Of a stretch of DNA of 64,000 bases, positions 26,352-35,190 are shown piece by piece. The translations under genes and the position numbers were made by a program. The stretch is from contig NZ_FQUP01000001.1 in NCBI RefSeq assembly GCF_900129325.1, forward strand, positions 1,178,001 to 1,242,000, in the 5' to 3' direction. Below the pieces are notes generated by a model. The model was not told the DNA's origin, ran no database searches, and was given only the letters and a program-made list of their open reading frames with translations. Each line of letters opens with the position of its first letter. The first letter of the stretch is position 1. The DNA is from Kaistia soli DSM 19436 (GTDB lineage: Bacteria; Pseudomonadota; Alphaproteobacteria; Rhizobiales; Kaistiaceae).

Positions 26352-26501
26352 ATGAGCCGTCCTTCGGTATCCGATCTCGTCGCGATCGTCGGCGTCGGTC
26401 TCATCGGCTTTGGCGCCTGGCTGATATTCCCGCCGGCTGGATACATCGTTGTCGGGTCGCTGCTGCTCGCCGGCGCGGTGCTTGGGGCTAGGGGCGCCTG
26501 A
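26352..26501 (+). CDS. Small membrane protein between terminase and portal
   Basis: 49 residues starting MSRPSVSDLVAIVGVG with two hydrophobic segments separated by PPAG. Starts 1 bp after the terL stop and its stop overlaps the portal ATG. Small membrane proteins at this position recur in related prophages, but I know no function. Confidence 0.6.
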   Translation: MSRPSVSDLVAIVGVGLIGFGAWLIFPPAGYIVVGSLLLAGAVLGARGA

Positions 26502-27784
26502 TGTCGTTCCTCGCGAGCATCTTCGGGCAAACGAGTTCGGTCGCCGATAACTCGGGATGGTTTGTCCGCGCCGTCGGCTTCGGCAAGACGAAGGCGGGCA
26601 CGGTCGTTTCTGAGCACAATGCCCGCAATCAGCCGGTGGTCTATGCCTGCGTCAACCGGATCGCCAATCCGATCGCCCGGTTTCCGCTCAAGATGTTCAA
26701 GCGGGACAAGGACGGCGGCTCCAAAGAGGTCACGAGCGAGCAGCATCCGCTCGCGCGCGGTCTGGCGATGCGGCCGAACGAATTTATGTCGTCGCGAACG
26801 CTCCGGAAGACGGTCCAGGGTCACGCGCTCCTGTGGGGCAATGGCTATGTCGAGATTGAGCGCAACCAGCGAGGTCAGTCGGTTGGTCTCTGGCCTCTTC
26901 TCCCAGATCGCACACGTCCGGTGCGCGAGGGGAATGCATTCTTCTACCGGACGAACATTGCTGGTGAGACATTTGATATCGATTCCGGCAACGTCATCCA
27001 TGTGATGGACCAGAGCCATGATGGCTATGTTGGTCAATCGCCGATCTGGCATGCGCGTAATGCGCTCGGCCTGGCCTTTGCGATGGAGGAGTTCGGCTCC
27101 AAGTTCTTTGCGAACGACGCCAAGAGCGGCGGGTTCCTCCAGCATCCAGGAAGGCTAGGCACCGAGGCGCGCGCCAACCTGAAAAAGGCGCCGGAGGAGC
27201 GGACGGACGCGGGTGCCAGCCTTGAACGACAGGGCGGGCTCGACAATGCGCACCGGGTCAAGATCCTTGAGGAGGGCATGAAATTCGTCTCGACGACGAT
27301 CCCCCAGGATGATGCGCAGTTTCTTGGGTCGCGCGAATTCCAGATTGCCGAGATCGCCCGCATCTTTGACGTGCCGCTTGTGCTGCTGCAGAGCCATGAG
27401 AAGTCCACTTCATGGGGATCCGGCATCGAGCAACTGATGATCGGGTTCGTGCGTCAGACGATCGACCCCTGGGTCGATGCCTGGGAACAGGAACTCAACT
27501 GGAAGCTCTTCACCGAGGAGGAGCGAAGCGAAGGCTTCTTCGTGAAGTTCAACATGAACGCGATTCTGCGGGGCGACATGGCCGCGCGCGCCGCGTTTTA
27601 TGGCGGACTGTTCCAGGTCGGCGCGATCTCGCCCAACCAGGTGCTGGCGCTCGAGGATTTCGAAGGGATCGGCCCGGACGGCGATCACCATTTCGTGCCA
27701 GCCGCCATGACGCCGCTCGATCGCGCCATCAACCCGCCCGAGCCGCCGCCGCAGTTGCCATCACCGCCAAAGGAACCAGCATGA
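26501..27784 (+). CDS. Portal protein (HK97 family)
   Basis: 427 residues. The dodecameric portal is the vertex through which DNA enters and leaves. Characteristic blocks are VVYACVNRIANPIARFPL near 47, HALLWGNGYVEIERN near 107, FFANDAKSGGFL near 205, and FDVPLVLLQ followed by the conserved QTIDPW region. Length is normal for the HK97 gp3 family. The Pro-rich C-terminus ends in an overlap with the protease gene (ATGA). Confidence 0.94.
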   Translation: MSFLASIFGQTSSVADNSGWFVRAVGFGKTKAGTVVSEHNARNQPVVYACVNRIANPIARFPLKMFKRDKDGGSKEVTSEQHPLARGLAMRPNEFMSSRTLRKTVQGHALLWGNGYVEIERNQRGQSVGLWPLLPDRTRPVREGNAFFYRTNIAGETFDIDSGNVIHVMDQSHDGYVGQSPIWHARNALGLAFAMEEFGSKFFANDAKSGGFLQHPGRLGTEARANLKKAPEERTDAGASLERQGGLDNAHRVKILEEGMKFVSTTIPQDDAQFLGSREFQIAEIARIFDVPLVLLQSHEKSTSWGSGIEQLMIGFVRQTIDPWVDAWEQELNWKLFTEEERSEGFFVKFNMNAILRGDMAARAAFYGGLFQVGAISPNQVLALEDFEGIGPDGDHHFVPAAMTPLDRAINPPEPPPQLPSPPKEPA

Positions 27785-28683
27785 GATATGCTCACATATT
27801 GCTTGCGGTCACCGAGGAGCGCTGGGCGATCCGCGAGGAAAAGCTGCAGGCAATCCTCGACTTTCTGGCTCTGCAGGCGGCGGGCGGCAAGCTCTCGGCC
27901 GAAGAGATCGAAGCGCGGGTCACCAAGCAGACGGAGCGCGATGTCGCGCGCCAGCAGGGCAGCGTCGCCATCCTCCCGCTGCGCGGCGTCATCGCGAACC
28001 GCATGTCGATGATGGACGATATTTCGGGGGGCACCTCGTCCGAAGGCTTTGGTCGCTTGTTCCAGGCGGCGGTTCGCGACGGGAGCACGAAAGCGATCGT
28101 CATCGACGTGGATTCGCCTGGCGGCGCTGTCAGTGGCAGCGACGAGCTTGCGAGCCTGATCTACAGCGCGCGCGGCCAGAAGCCGATCATTGCGCATGTG
28201 AACGCGACGGCCGCCAGCGCTGCCTACTGGATCGCATCGGCTGCCGACGAGGTCGTTGTGACGCCCTCGGGCAGCGTCGGTTCGATCGGCGTGTTTGGCG
28301 TGCACAACGATGTCAGCGGCGCACTGACAGCGCAGGGCGTCAAGAAAACACTTGTGAGCGCCGGCAAGTTCAAGACGGCGGGCAACCCCTATGAGCCGCT
28401 CGACGAGGAAACCCGGGCGCGCATGCAGGCGCGCGTCGATACTGCCTACGAGATGTTCGTCCGGACGGTCGCCCGCAACCGTGGCGTCGCCCTGAATTCT
28501 GTGCGCAACGGTTTCGGCCAGGGCGACATGGTCGACGCCGAGCCTGCGGTTGCCGAAGGCATGGCCGACCGAGTCGGAACGCTCGAGGAGACGCTGCAGC
28601 GCTTCGGCGCCTCGCTTTATGCGCCGGTCGCGAAGCGCAAGGCTTTTGCTCCGCAACGCGAGCGCCGCGCGCTCGATCTCTGA
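27781..28683 (+). CDS. Capsid maturation protease (S49/SppA family)
   Basis: 300 residues starting MRYAHILLAVTEERW. The S49 serine protease core (about 60-260) shows VIDVDSPGGAVSGSDEL. The catalytic Ser is expected in NATAASAAYWIAS and the Lys in VSAGKFKTAGNP. It processes the capsid delta domain during head maturation. It lies between portal and major capsid protein, the usual position. The start overlaps the portal stop; the longer frame to 27412 is the portal shadow. Confidence 0.92.
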   Translation: MRYAHILLAVTEERWAIREEKLQAILDFLALQAAGGKLSAEEIEARVTKQTERDVARQQGSVAILPLRGVIANRMSMMDDISGGTSSEGFGRLFQAAVRDGSTKAIVIDVDSPGGAVSGSDELASLIYSARGQKPIIAHVNATAASAAYWIASAADEVVVTPSGSVGSIGVFGVHNDVSGALTAQGVKKTLVSAGKFKTAGNPYEPLDEETRARMQARVDTAYEMFVRTVARNRGVALNSVRNGFGQGDMVDAEPAVAEGMADRVGTLEETLQRFGASLYAPVAKRKAFAPQRERRALDL

Positions 28684-28772
28684 TCTCATCACTCGCCTGC
28701 CCTCGCAGGGAGGTCGTTCGCGTGCCGGCGCGAGCGATCGCTGTTGTTCGTCCGGCCTCACCCGAGGGTAAC

Positions 28773-30218
28773 ATGGGAAAATATCGCAACACCGGCCTGC
28801 TCGCTGTGGTGACGGCCGCCCTTCTCGTCGCCGTTGTCGTCATGGTCGGCATCGACGGATCGACGCTGCATCACGCCATCGCGTCGATTGCGGATCCGCA
28901 CGCGATGTCTGTTGCATCGCTTGCCGCACTGGCGCCGCTCCGCGAAAAGCGCGTGGCGCTCGTCAAGGGCATGAAAGACATGCTCGCACTCACCGAAGCC
29001 GAAAATCGTGATCTCTCGGCTGAGGAACAGACGTCCTATGACGGCCTCAAGGCCGAAAAGGACGCTCTCGATAAGCGCATTGCCCGCCTTGATGAGCTGA
29101 TGGATGCGGACGCCGCCCTTGACGCTGTTGTCCCGGCCGCTGGCCGTCGTTCTGGCATCGAGGCGCCGCGCCGCCCCAACGAGGCGAAAAAGGACTTCGA
29201 GAACTTCGGCGAGTTCATGAACGCTGTTCGCTTCAATCCGAACGATCAGCGCCTCAACTTCGTCGAGAGCGCGGGCCGCGGCGAGGATGATCTCTCTGCC
29301 GAGATGCGGATGGACACCAACACGCAGGGCGGCTTCATGGTGCCACCGCAGTTGCGGCAGACGCTTATGTCGGTCCCGCCACAGGATGCGCTCGTCCGTC
29401 CGCGCGCCAACGTCATCCCTGCCGGGTCGCCGCCGGATGCGGGCATCACCATGCCGGCCCTCGATCAGACGGGCTCCAATCCCGGCAACATGTTCGGCGG
29501 CATGACCTTCAACTGGATCGAGGAGGGCGGCGAGAAGCCGGAGACCGATGCCAAGCTCCGCGAGGTCACGCTGACTCCGCACGAAATCGCGGGCTTCGTC
29601 ACCGTCACCGACAAGCTGTTGCGCAACTGGCAGGCTGCGAACAGCTTCGTCGAGTCGCTGATGCGCGCCGGCGTCATCGCTGCAGAAGACTATGCCTTCC
29701 TGCAGGGCTCCGGCATCGGCAAGCCGCTGGGCATTATCAATGCCGGCGTGACCCGCTGGATCAATCGCGCCACCGCCAACCATGTCGCCTATCTCGACCT
29801 GGTCACGATGGCGTCGCGCCTGCTGATGCGCGGCGTAAGTTCGCCTGTCTGGTCGATGCCGCAGTCGGCTCTGGTCGACATTGCGACGATGACCGATCCG
29901 GAAGGGCACTATATCTGGCAGGCCAATGCCAAGGACGGCTTTGCAGGCACCCTGCTCGGCTATCCGGTGCGTTGGAACAACCGCGCTCCGGCCCTTGGCT
30001 CGAAGGGCGACATCATCCTTGCTGACTGGTCCTACTACCTGATCAAGGATGGCTCCGGCCCGTTCGTCGCGGCTTCCGAGCACGTCAAGTTCACCTCGAA
30101 CAAGACGGTCATCAAGATCTTCTGGAACGTCGACGGGTCGCCCTGGCTCACCGCGCCGATCAAGGAAGAGAACGGCTACGAGGTCTCGCCCTTCGTCGGC
30201 TTGGACGTTCCGGCCTGA
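28773..30218 (+). CDS. Major capsid protein (HK97 fold)
   Basis: 481 residues from the ATG at 28773, which has GAGGG upstream. Residues about 60-160 are the charged helical delta/scaffold region (LREKRVALVKGMKDML onward). The mature coat begins near 170 and includes MRMDTNTQGGFMVPP, FNWIEEGGEKPETD, ITMPALDQ and GKPLGIINAG blocks. Oddly, the chosen start places a strongly hydrophobic segment (residues about 8-27) before the delta domain. The in-frame ATG at 28905 (MSVASLAAL) would give a conventional N-terminus but has no ribosome-binding site. Which start is used changes whether the prohead subunit carries a membrane anchor. Confidence 0.93.
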   Translation: MGKYRNTGLLAVVTAALLVAVVVMVGIDGSTLHHAIASIADPHAMSVASLAALAPLREKRVALVKGMKDMLALTEAENRDLSAEEQTSYDGLKAEKDALDKRIARLDELMDADAALDAVVPAAGRRSGIEAPRRPNEAKKDFENFGEFMNAVRFNPNDQRLNFVESAGRGEDDLSAEMRMDTNTQGGFMVPPQLRQTLMSVPPQDALVRPRANVIPAGSPPDAGITMPALDQTGSNPGNMFGGMTFNWIEEGGEKPETDAKLREVTLTPHEIAGFVTVTDKLLRNWQAANSFVESLMRAGVIAAEDYAFLQGSGIGKPLGIINAGVTRWINRATANHVAYLDLVTMASRLLMRGVSSPVWSMPQSALVDIATMTDPEGHYIWQANAKDGFAGTLLGYPVRWNNRAPALGSKGDIILADWSYYLIKDGSGPFVAASEHVKFTSNKTVIKIFWNVDGSPWLTAPIKEENGYEVSPFVGLDVPA

Positions 30219-30296
30219 TCCGGCGCGATCGCGCTGCCCGGACAGGTGCTGGGCAGCTCCCACTTCCCCTTCCCCTCTTTGGAAAGGATCGGCGCG

Positions 30297-30722
30297 ATGC
30301 GCGACCTCCTCAATTCTATCCATCCGGTCCGGGCCATCAGCCCGGCCGCCGCGGTGGCCGACAATACGCCTATCGTCTCCCAGATCATCGATACGGCCGG
30401 CTATGAAAGCCTGACGTTCCTGATCTTGATCGGCGCACTTGCAGACGCCGACGCGGCCTTCGCCGTCAGCCTGACCCATGGCGATGCTGCCAATCTCTCG
30501 GATGGTGTGGCGGTCCCCGCCGCGAATATCCTTGGCGGCCTCGCCAATGCGAACTTCACCTTCTCCGATGACGACAAGGTCCGGAAGGTCGGTTACCTCG
30601 GCTCGAAGCGCTATGTGCGCCTCACGATCACGCCGGCGAACAATACGGGCAACGCCTTCGTCTCGGCACTGGCGCTGCTTGGTGCGGGACGCTTCCGTCC
30701 GACGTCGAACCCGCCCGCCTAA
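30297..30722 (+). CDS. Phage structural protein downstream of capsid (possible head decoration)
   Basis: 141 residues from MRDLLNSIHPVRAISP, with AAAGGA upstream. Mostly beta-strand pattern with small residues (YESLTFLILIGALADADA, YVRLTITPANNTG). Found just after the major capsid gene, where decoration or minor head proteins often lie. I do not recognise a named family. Confidence 0.65.
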   Translation: MRDLLNSIHPVRAISPAAAVADNTPIVSQIIDTAGYESLTFLILIGALADADAAFAVSLTHGDAANLSDGVAVPAANILGGLANANFTFSDDDKVRKVGYLGSKRYVRLTITPANNTGNAFVSALALLGAGRFRPTSNPPA

Positions 30723-30780
30723 TCCATCATTCCTGCGCACTGACGGAGGCAATCGCCTCCGTCCTTTCATGGAGTTGATC

Positions 30781-31083
30781 ATGGCTTACAAAGTCATTGC
30801 CGAATGTGTTGATCAGCGCAGCGGCGTGCGGCTCTTCCCTGGCGACCTCTTCGAGGATCCGACCGAAGAGCAGTTTGCCCGGCTCGTCCGGGCGGGATGC
30901 CTTCACCCGAAGAAGGTGTCGGCGAAGGCCAAGCCCGCAAAGGATGCGCCCGGCGCCGATGACCAGTCCGGTGCGGGCGCCTCGTCGGCTGGGGCCGGAA
31001 GCGATGCCTCCGCGGACGACGCGGGCGCCAATGGCGGTGACGACTCTGGCCAGAGCGGCGCCGATCAGGGCGCGACCGGCTGA
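30781..31083 (+). CDS. Small phage protein with acidic low-complexity tail
   Basis: 100 residues. The first 45 (MAYKVIAECVDQRSGVRLFPG) look folded; the rest is a Gly/Ala/Ser/Asp-rich tail. GGAG lies 6 bp before the ATG. It lies between head and connector genes and could be a minor head or packaging accessory protein. Confidence 0.6.
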   Translation: MAYKVIAECVDQRSGVRLFPGDLFEDPTEEQFARLVRAGCLHPKKVSAKAKPAKDAPGADDQSGAGASSAGAGSDASADDAGANGGDDSGQSGADQGATG

Positions 31084-31085
31084 TC

Positions 31086-31721
31086 ATGATGCTGGTTGAG
31101 GTCACGCCGCCCGAGGCGCTGCCGATTTCCGCCGCCGACGCAAGGTCGAGGCTCGGCCTTGGCGCCGGCGTGTCGGAAGATCTGCTCGAAGCGCTGATCG
31201 GCGCCGTGACGGGCAAGGTCGACGGTCCTGACGGCGTCCTTGGCCGGGCGCTCGTCACCCAGGTCTGGAACCTCGTTTTGCCGTCATGGCCGGAGGGCGA
31301 TGTCATCATCCCGATGCTGCCTTTGCAGGCGATCGAGGCCGTGACCTATCGCGACCCTGACGGCGTCACCCAGACAATGCCTGTCGGCGACTATCAGGTT
31401 GTTCTTGGCTCGCGCGGATCTCCGGGCCGTGTGGCGCGCGGCTATGGGCGTTCGTGGCCGTCGATCCGGCCATGCAGAGATGCCGTGACTGTGCGCTTTC
31501 GTGCCGGCTATGGCGAGCCGGAAGACGTGCCAGAGGCCATTCGCACGGCCATCGTTCTTCAAGTCTCGCACCTGCAGTCGATGTCGTCGCCAGACGGCTT
31601 CGTGATCCGGGAGCGCGTCGACGGCGTGGGGCAAACCGACTTCGCCGACAAGGGGGTCTCAGGTCAGGCGCTCTGCGGCGCGGCCGAGGCGATGCTAGCG
31701 CCCTTCAAGGTATATCTGTGA
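31086..31721 (+). CDS. Head-tail connector protein (gp6-like)
   Basis: 211 residues. The N-terminal helical domain (PISAADARSRLGLGAGVSED) is followed by a beta-rich middle with the conserved LPLQAIEAVTYRDPDG and a helical C-terminus (PEAIRTAIVLQVSHL). This matches the HK97 gp6/phiE125 gp8 connector family, which forms a ring under the portal. Next gene starts in a GTGA overlap. Confidence 0.85.
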   Translation: MMLVEVTPPEALPISAADARSRLGLGAGVSEDLLEALIGAVTGKVDGPDGVLGRALVTQVWNLVLPSWPEGDVIIPMLPLQAIEAVTYRDPDGVTQTMPVGDYQVVLGSRGSPGRVARGYGRSWPSIRPCRDAVTVRFRAGYGEPEDVPEAIRTAIVLQVSHLQSMSSPDGFVIRERVDGVGQTDFADKGVSGQALCGAAEAMLAPFKVYL

Positions 31722-32068
31722 CGCCCGAAACCGCCCTAGCGATGTATCGCCGCCAGATCGACAAGCATGGCGAGCCTGTCGCGCTGCGGCGGGTCAATCG
31801 ACGTCCGGATCCTGACGCGGATCTTCCTATTCGCGCGCGTGTCCTGAGCCAAGCGAAGCCCGACGATCTCGTCAATGCCGTGTCGCAGTCCAATCGTGTC
31901 ATCGTGATGCTCGCGGCAGACATCGAGGCGAGCGATTGGCCTGGCCCGCCGCTGAAGGGTGACAAGGTCATCCTGCGCGGGCGCGCGCTCACCATCACGG
32001 CGGTCGACGACGACAAGCGGCGTATCGCCGGCGTGCTCATCGCCTATGAGATCACGGCAGGCGGTTGA
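31718..32068 (+). CDS. Head closure/head-tail adaptor protein
   Basis: 116 residues from a GTG overlapping the connector stop. A beta-barrel pattern (LPIRARVLSQAKPDDLVNAV, LKGDKVILRGRALTI, IAGVLIAYEI) and position fit the head-closure family (SPP1 gp16-like or lambda FII-like). Stop overlaps the next ATG. Confidence 0.7.
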   Translation: MTPETALAMYRRQIDKHGEPVALRRVNRRPDPDADLPIRARVLSQAKPDDLVNAVSQSNRVIVMLAADIEASDWPGPPLKGDKVILRGRALTITAVDDDKRRIAGVLIAYEITAGG

Positions 32069-32736
32069 TGGCGGTCCGGACCAAGATCGAGCCGATCGAG
32101 CGCGACGTGCGGATCATTATCGACGATCTGCTATCGCCGGAGGCGCAGAGCGCGGCTTTTGCGGGCTTTGCCCGCACACATCTCGCCGAAGCCGAGCGAG
32201 TCAATGCTGCAGCCCTCGGCTTCGTGCCGCCGCACGAGCAATATGTTGATGGGCGCCGCGGTGCCGTGCTCGAGACGGTCCGTCCTGACGGCGTGATCAT
32301 TTTCGAGTTCGAGCTTCTGCCGGACATCTTCGCGTGGATCGGCAAGGCCCTCGTCGAGGCGTCGCCGCGCAAGACCGGGAAATACAGCGAGTCGCATCTG
32401 TTTCTCGCCGACGGCGTCGTCGTACCGCCCGGCGCAGCGGCTCCGCAGGCGAGCGAGTATGTCTTCGTCAACAGCCAGCCCTATGCGCGCAAGATCGACC
32501 GCGGCCTGTCGAACCAAGCTCCCGACGGGGTCTATCAGGCCGTTGCGGTGCTGGCCCGGCAGCGCTTCGGGAACATAGCCATGATTTCGTTTGGCTATGA
32601 GGCGCTGCAGACGGGGGCCATCCATGATTGGGCGGGCAGCGCGCGCGGCGCGGCCTGGGCGCGGCGGCATCGCCGGAAGCGCGACGCGGCGCAGTGGTTG
32701 CGCAAGCAGCCGGCTATCTTCATCAGGAGCCACTAG
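32068..32736 (+). CDS. Tail completion-type phage protein
   Basis: 222 residues. An acidic helical N-terminus is followed by a mixed alpha/beta region (YVFVNSQPYARKIDRGL, with the SPRKTGKYSESH loop) and a very basic C-terminus (RRHRRKRDAAQWLRK). Position between head closure and tail terminator suggests a role comparable to HK97 gp10. Assignment by order mainly. I chose the ATG at 32068 over the TTG at 32065. Confidence 0.6.
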   Translation: MAVRTKIEPIERDVRIIIDDLLSPEAQSAAFAGFARTHLAEAERVNAAALGFVPPHEQYVDGRRGAVLETVRPDGVIIFEFELLPDIFAWIGKALVEASPRKTGKYSESHLFLADGVVVPPGAAAPQASEYVFVNSQPYARKIDRGLSNQAPDGVYQAVAVLARQRFGNIAMISFGYEALQTGAIHDWAGSARGAAWARRHRRKRDAAQWLRKQPAIFIRSH

Positions 32737-33171
32737 ATGCCGCTTGCAGGCGTTGTTGCCGCCGTCGAGGGGCGGCTCGCGGACTTTTGGAGCCGCTGCC
32801 CTGTGCGTGGTTTCCAGAGCGACGACGGCAGTGCGCCGCTCGATGGATCGGCCTTCCTCGAGGTGCAGTATCCTTATGCGAGTTCGGACCAGATCACGAT
32901 CGGCGCGCCCGGCAACAACATGTTCCGCGAGGAAGGCGCATTTCGCCTGGTGCTGAACGTCCCGCGCGACACCAATGGCCGCGCGGACGCATTGCCATGG
33001 TCGGACGAGCTTGCCGCGCTGTTCCGCAGCAAGCATTTCGGCGGAATTCCCGGGCTGACAGGCATCACGACCTGGTCGCCCTCAAGCCCGGTGATCGACG
33101 ACGCCACCGATGACGGCAACTATCTCGTGCTCGCCATCGCGGTTCCCTACCAGGCCAATTTCCTCGCCTGA
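32737..33171 (+). CDS. Tail terminator-like protein (DUF4128)
   Basis: 144 residues. The alpha/beta pattern, length and blocks such as FLEVQYPYASSDQITIGAPG and FRLVLNVP match DUF4128/tail terminator proteins that cap the tail tube and join it to the head. It precedes the tail tube gene, as expected. Confidence 0.78.
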   Translation: MPLAGVVAAVEGRLADFWSRCPVRGFQSDDGSAPLDGSAFLEVQYPYASSDQITIGAPGNNMFREEGAFRLVLNVPRDTNGRADALPWSDELAALFRSKHFGGIPGLTGITTWSPSSPVIDDATDDGNYLVLAIAVPYQANFLA

Positions 33172-33199
33172 TCTTCTCTCATCCTGACGGAGACGTTTC

Positions 33200-34669
33200 A
33201 TGCCCGACCTTCAGTCGACGAACCGCGTTGCCATCGCGAAGGTCCGCGAGACGACCTTCGGCGTCATCCCGGCCAACCCTGCCTTCAAGGCGATCCGGCA
33301 GACATCGTCGCCGTTGTCCGCCTCGCCGCAGACAGTAGTTTCCGACGAGATCCGCGGCGACCGGCAGGTGACTGACCTCATCTTGGTCGGCCAGCAGGCC
33401 GGCGGCGACATTGCCGGCGAGCTCTCGTTCCGCAGCAATGATGATGATCTCGAGGAGGCCTTGCAGGGCTCCTGGTCGAATAACCCGGTCATCACCAATG
33501 TGACGGCCGATACGGAGATCTCCGACGTCAGCACGACGGCTCTGACTGTAGCCGCCGGCGGCGCGGCGTTCGTCGCCGGCATGCTGGTGTTGCTGTCCGG
33601 CTTCGCGACCGCGGGCAACAACAAGGTGGCGCGCGTCGCCGCCTCGACGGGCACGTCTGTCACCTTCCCTGCCGCCACCTTCACGGCCGAAGGTGTGGTT
33701 CCGGTCGGCGCCGCGGCCCGCGTCGTCGGTTTCGCAGGTGCCGCCGGCGATCTTGTCGCGACGGTGACGGGCGGCAACGCCCTGACCTCGACCCTGCTCG
33801 ATTTCACGACGCTCGGCCTCTCGGTCGGCGAATGGGTCAGGATTGGCGGCGCATCGGCCGGCAGCCAGTTTGCGACGGCGGCAGCGAACGGCTGGGCGCG
33901 CGTCTCGGCAGTCGCCGCCGGCCGGCTTTCCTTCGATCGCGTGCCGCTGGGCTTCGGCGCGGACGCGGGCACGGGCAAGACGATCGAGGTCTATACCGGC
34001 GACTTCCTGGTCAACGGATCGACGAAGCGCTCGAACACGATTGAGCGGCAGTTTCTCGACCATTCGCCCGTGAGCTACGAATATCTGCGCGGTATGACGC
34101 TGGACTCCTTCGTGCTCGATCTGCCCGCGCAGCAGATCGCCAAGGTAACGCGGACCTATGTCGGCAAAGATGCGACGGTCGGGTCGGCGCGGACGGCAGG
34201 CGCCACGGATATCGCGGCGCCGACCAATGACGTGATGAACACCTCGTCCAATGTTGGGCGCATAGGCCTCGGCGGCGCGGCCGTCGCCGGCCCCAATTAT
34301 GTGATGTCGGCGCGGATCGAGTTCCGCAACAATATCCGCCGCCAGAACGCGATTGGCGATGTTGGCGCAGTTGGTACCGGCAACGGCGAATTCACCTGTA
34401 CCGGCGCGATCGAGAGCTATTTCGGCGATCGGACCGAATACGCCAAGGTGCTCAGCAACGAGGAAACATCGTTCGATGTCCGCCTCGGCGGCACCGATGC
34501 CAATGGGGAGGCGCTGCTGTTCGACCTTCCCAAAGTCAAATATGCCGGCGGCGCGCCCTCCGTCTCCGGAAAGAACGCCGACGTCATGATCAACGCCTCG
34601 TTTCAGGCGCTGCGCGATCCGGTGCTCGGCTACACGGCTTCGGTCGGCCGCTTCTGGTACCTGCCCTAA
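33200..34669 (+). CDS. Major tail tube protein
   Basis: 489 residues. The N-terminal part (NRVAIAKVRETTFGVIPANP, then VVSDEIRGDRQVTDLILVG) is characteristic of the phage tail tube family. A Gly/Ala/Thr-rich inserted domain (about 105-260, two Ig-like or carbohydrate-binding-like stretches) interrupts it. The conserved C-terminal part ends with ALRDPVLGYTASVGRFWY. The protein polymerises around the tape measure. At this length the insertion probably decorates the outside of the tail. Converges with the lipoprotein gene, overlapping by 4 bp. Confidence 0.88.
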   Translation: MPDLQSTNRVAIAKVRETTFGVIPANPAFKAIRQTSSPLSASPQTVVSDEIRGDRQVTDLILVGQQAGGDIAGELSFRSNDDDLEEALQGSWSNNPVITNVTADTEISDVSTTALTVAAGGAAFVAGMLVLLSGFATAGNNKVARVAASTGTSVTFPAATFTAEGVVPVGAAARVVGFAGAAGDLVATVTGGNALTSTLLDFTTLGLSVGEWVRIGGASAGSQFATAAANGWARVSAVAAGRLSFDRVPLGFGADAGTGKTIEVYTGDFLVNGSTKRSNTIERQFLDHSPVSYEYLRGMTLDSFVLDLPAQQIAKVTRTYVGKDATVGSARTAGATDIAAPTNDVMNTSSNVGRIGLGGAAVAGPNYVMSARIEFRNNIRRQNAIGDVGAVGTGNGEFTCTGAIESYFGDRTEYAKVLSNEETSFDVRLGGTDANGEALLFDLPKVKYAGGAPSVSGKNADVMINASFQALRDPVLGYTASVGRFWYLP

Positions 34670-35109
34670 GAGACGGGTGCCGCAGCCTTTGCCGGCGCCC
34701 GTCGGCTCGGCCTTGCCGGCTTGGCGGGCGCGGCAACCGGCTCCAGCTTGATGATAACCGGATTGGGGAAGTGGTCGTTGATCGCGCCCGTCGCAGCATC
34801 GACGCCGATCCCGATCAACCCGCCGACGACGAGATTGCCGGCCATGCCGGCGGTCCCTGCCCCAGTGGCGTGAACGCCTACAGGAACAACCTGGCTGGCA
34901 TAGCCGGGCGCTTCGGCGGTAACGACAAAGGATTTGTTACGCGGCGCCTTCACCAGACATGACCCGGTGCAGACGTTCCCAAGGGTTGTGGTGATCTTGG
35001 CGGTGGCCGGTGTCACCTGGATCGAGACATCTTCATTGGCGCCACGCGTAATCGTGCCGCATCCGGCGAGCGCAAGGCCCGCCGCTACTACTGAAACCAG
35101 CTTGAACAT
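34666..35109 (-). CDS. Lipoprotein, probable lysogenic-conversion (moron) gene
   Basis: 147 residues from MFKLVSVVAAGLALAGC: signal peptide with lipobox LAGC, Cys-17 being the lipidated residue. The mature part has a PEGA-like beta domain (VSIQVTPATAKITT, CTGSCLVKAP, FVVTAEAPGY). A Gly-rich hydrophobic stretch resembling a glycine zipper (LVVGGLIGIGVDAATGAI) precedes a basic Pro/Ala tail. It is the only leftward gene within the structural operon, with its own GGGGG ribosome-binding site. That suggests independent expression in the lysogen, possibly changing the host envelope or excluding other phages. The frame opens to 35175, but the lipobox fixes this start. Confidence 0.85.
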   Translation of the reverse strand: MFKLVSVVAAGLALAGCGTITRGANEDVSIQVTPATAKITTTLGNVCTGSCLVKAPRNKSFVVTAEAPGYASQVVPVGVHATGAGTAGMAGNLVVGGLIGIGVDAATGAINDHFPNPVIIKLEPVAAPAKPARPSRRAPAKAAAPVS

Positions 35110-35190
35110 TGAGCCCCCACGGCTTTTCGGAAGGCCAGCATCCTTGCAAGGCCGCAACCGGAAGTCGATAGCCATTTGAGGTATGACGCG

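Noticed and set aside
25865-27145. 426-codon minus frame across terminase and portal
   Set aside because: Antisense shadow spanning two well-supported genes.
28758-30782. 674-codon minus frame opposite the capsid gene
   Set aside because: High-GC antisense frame; the plus strand encodes a clear HK97 capsid protein.
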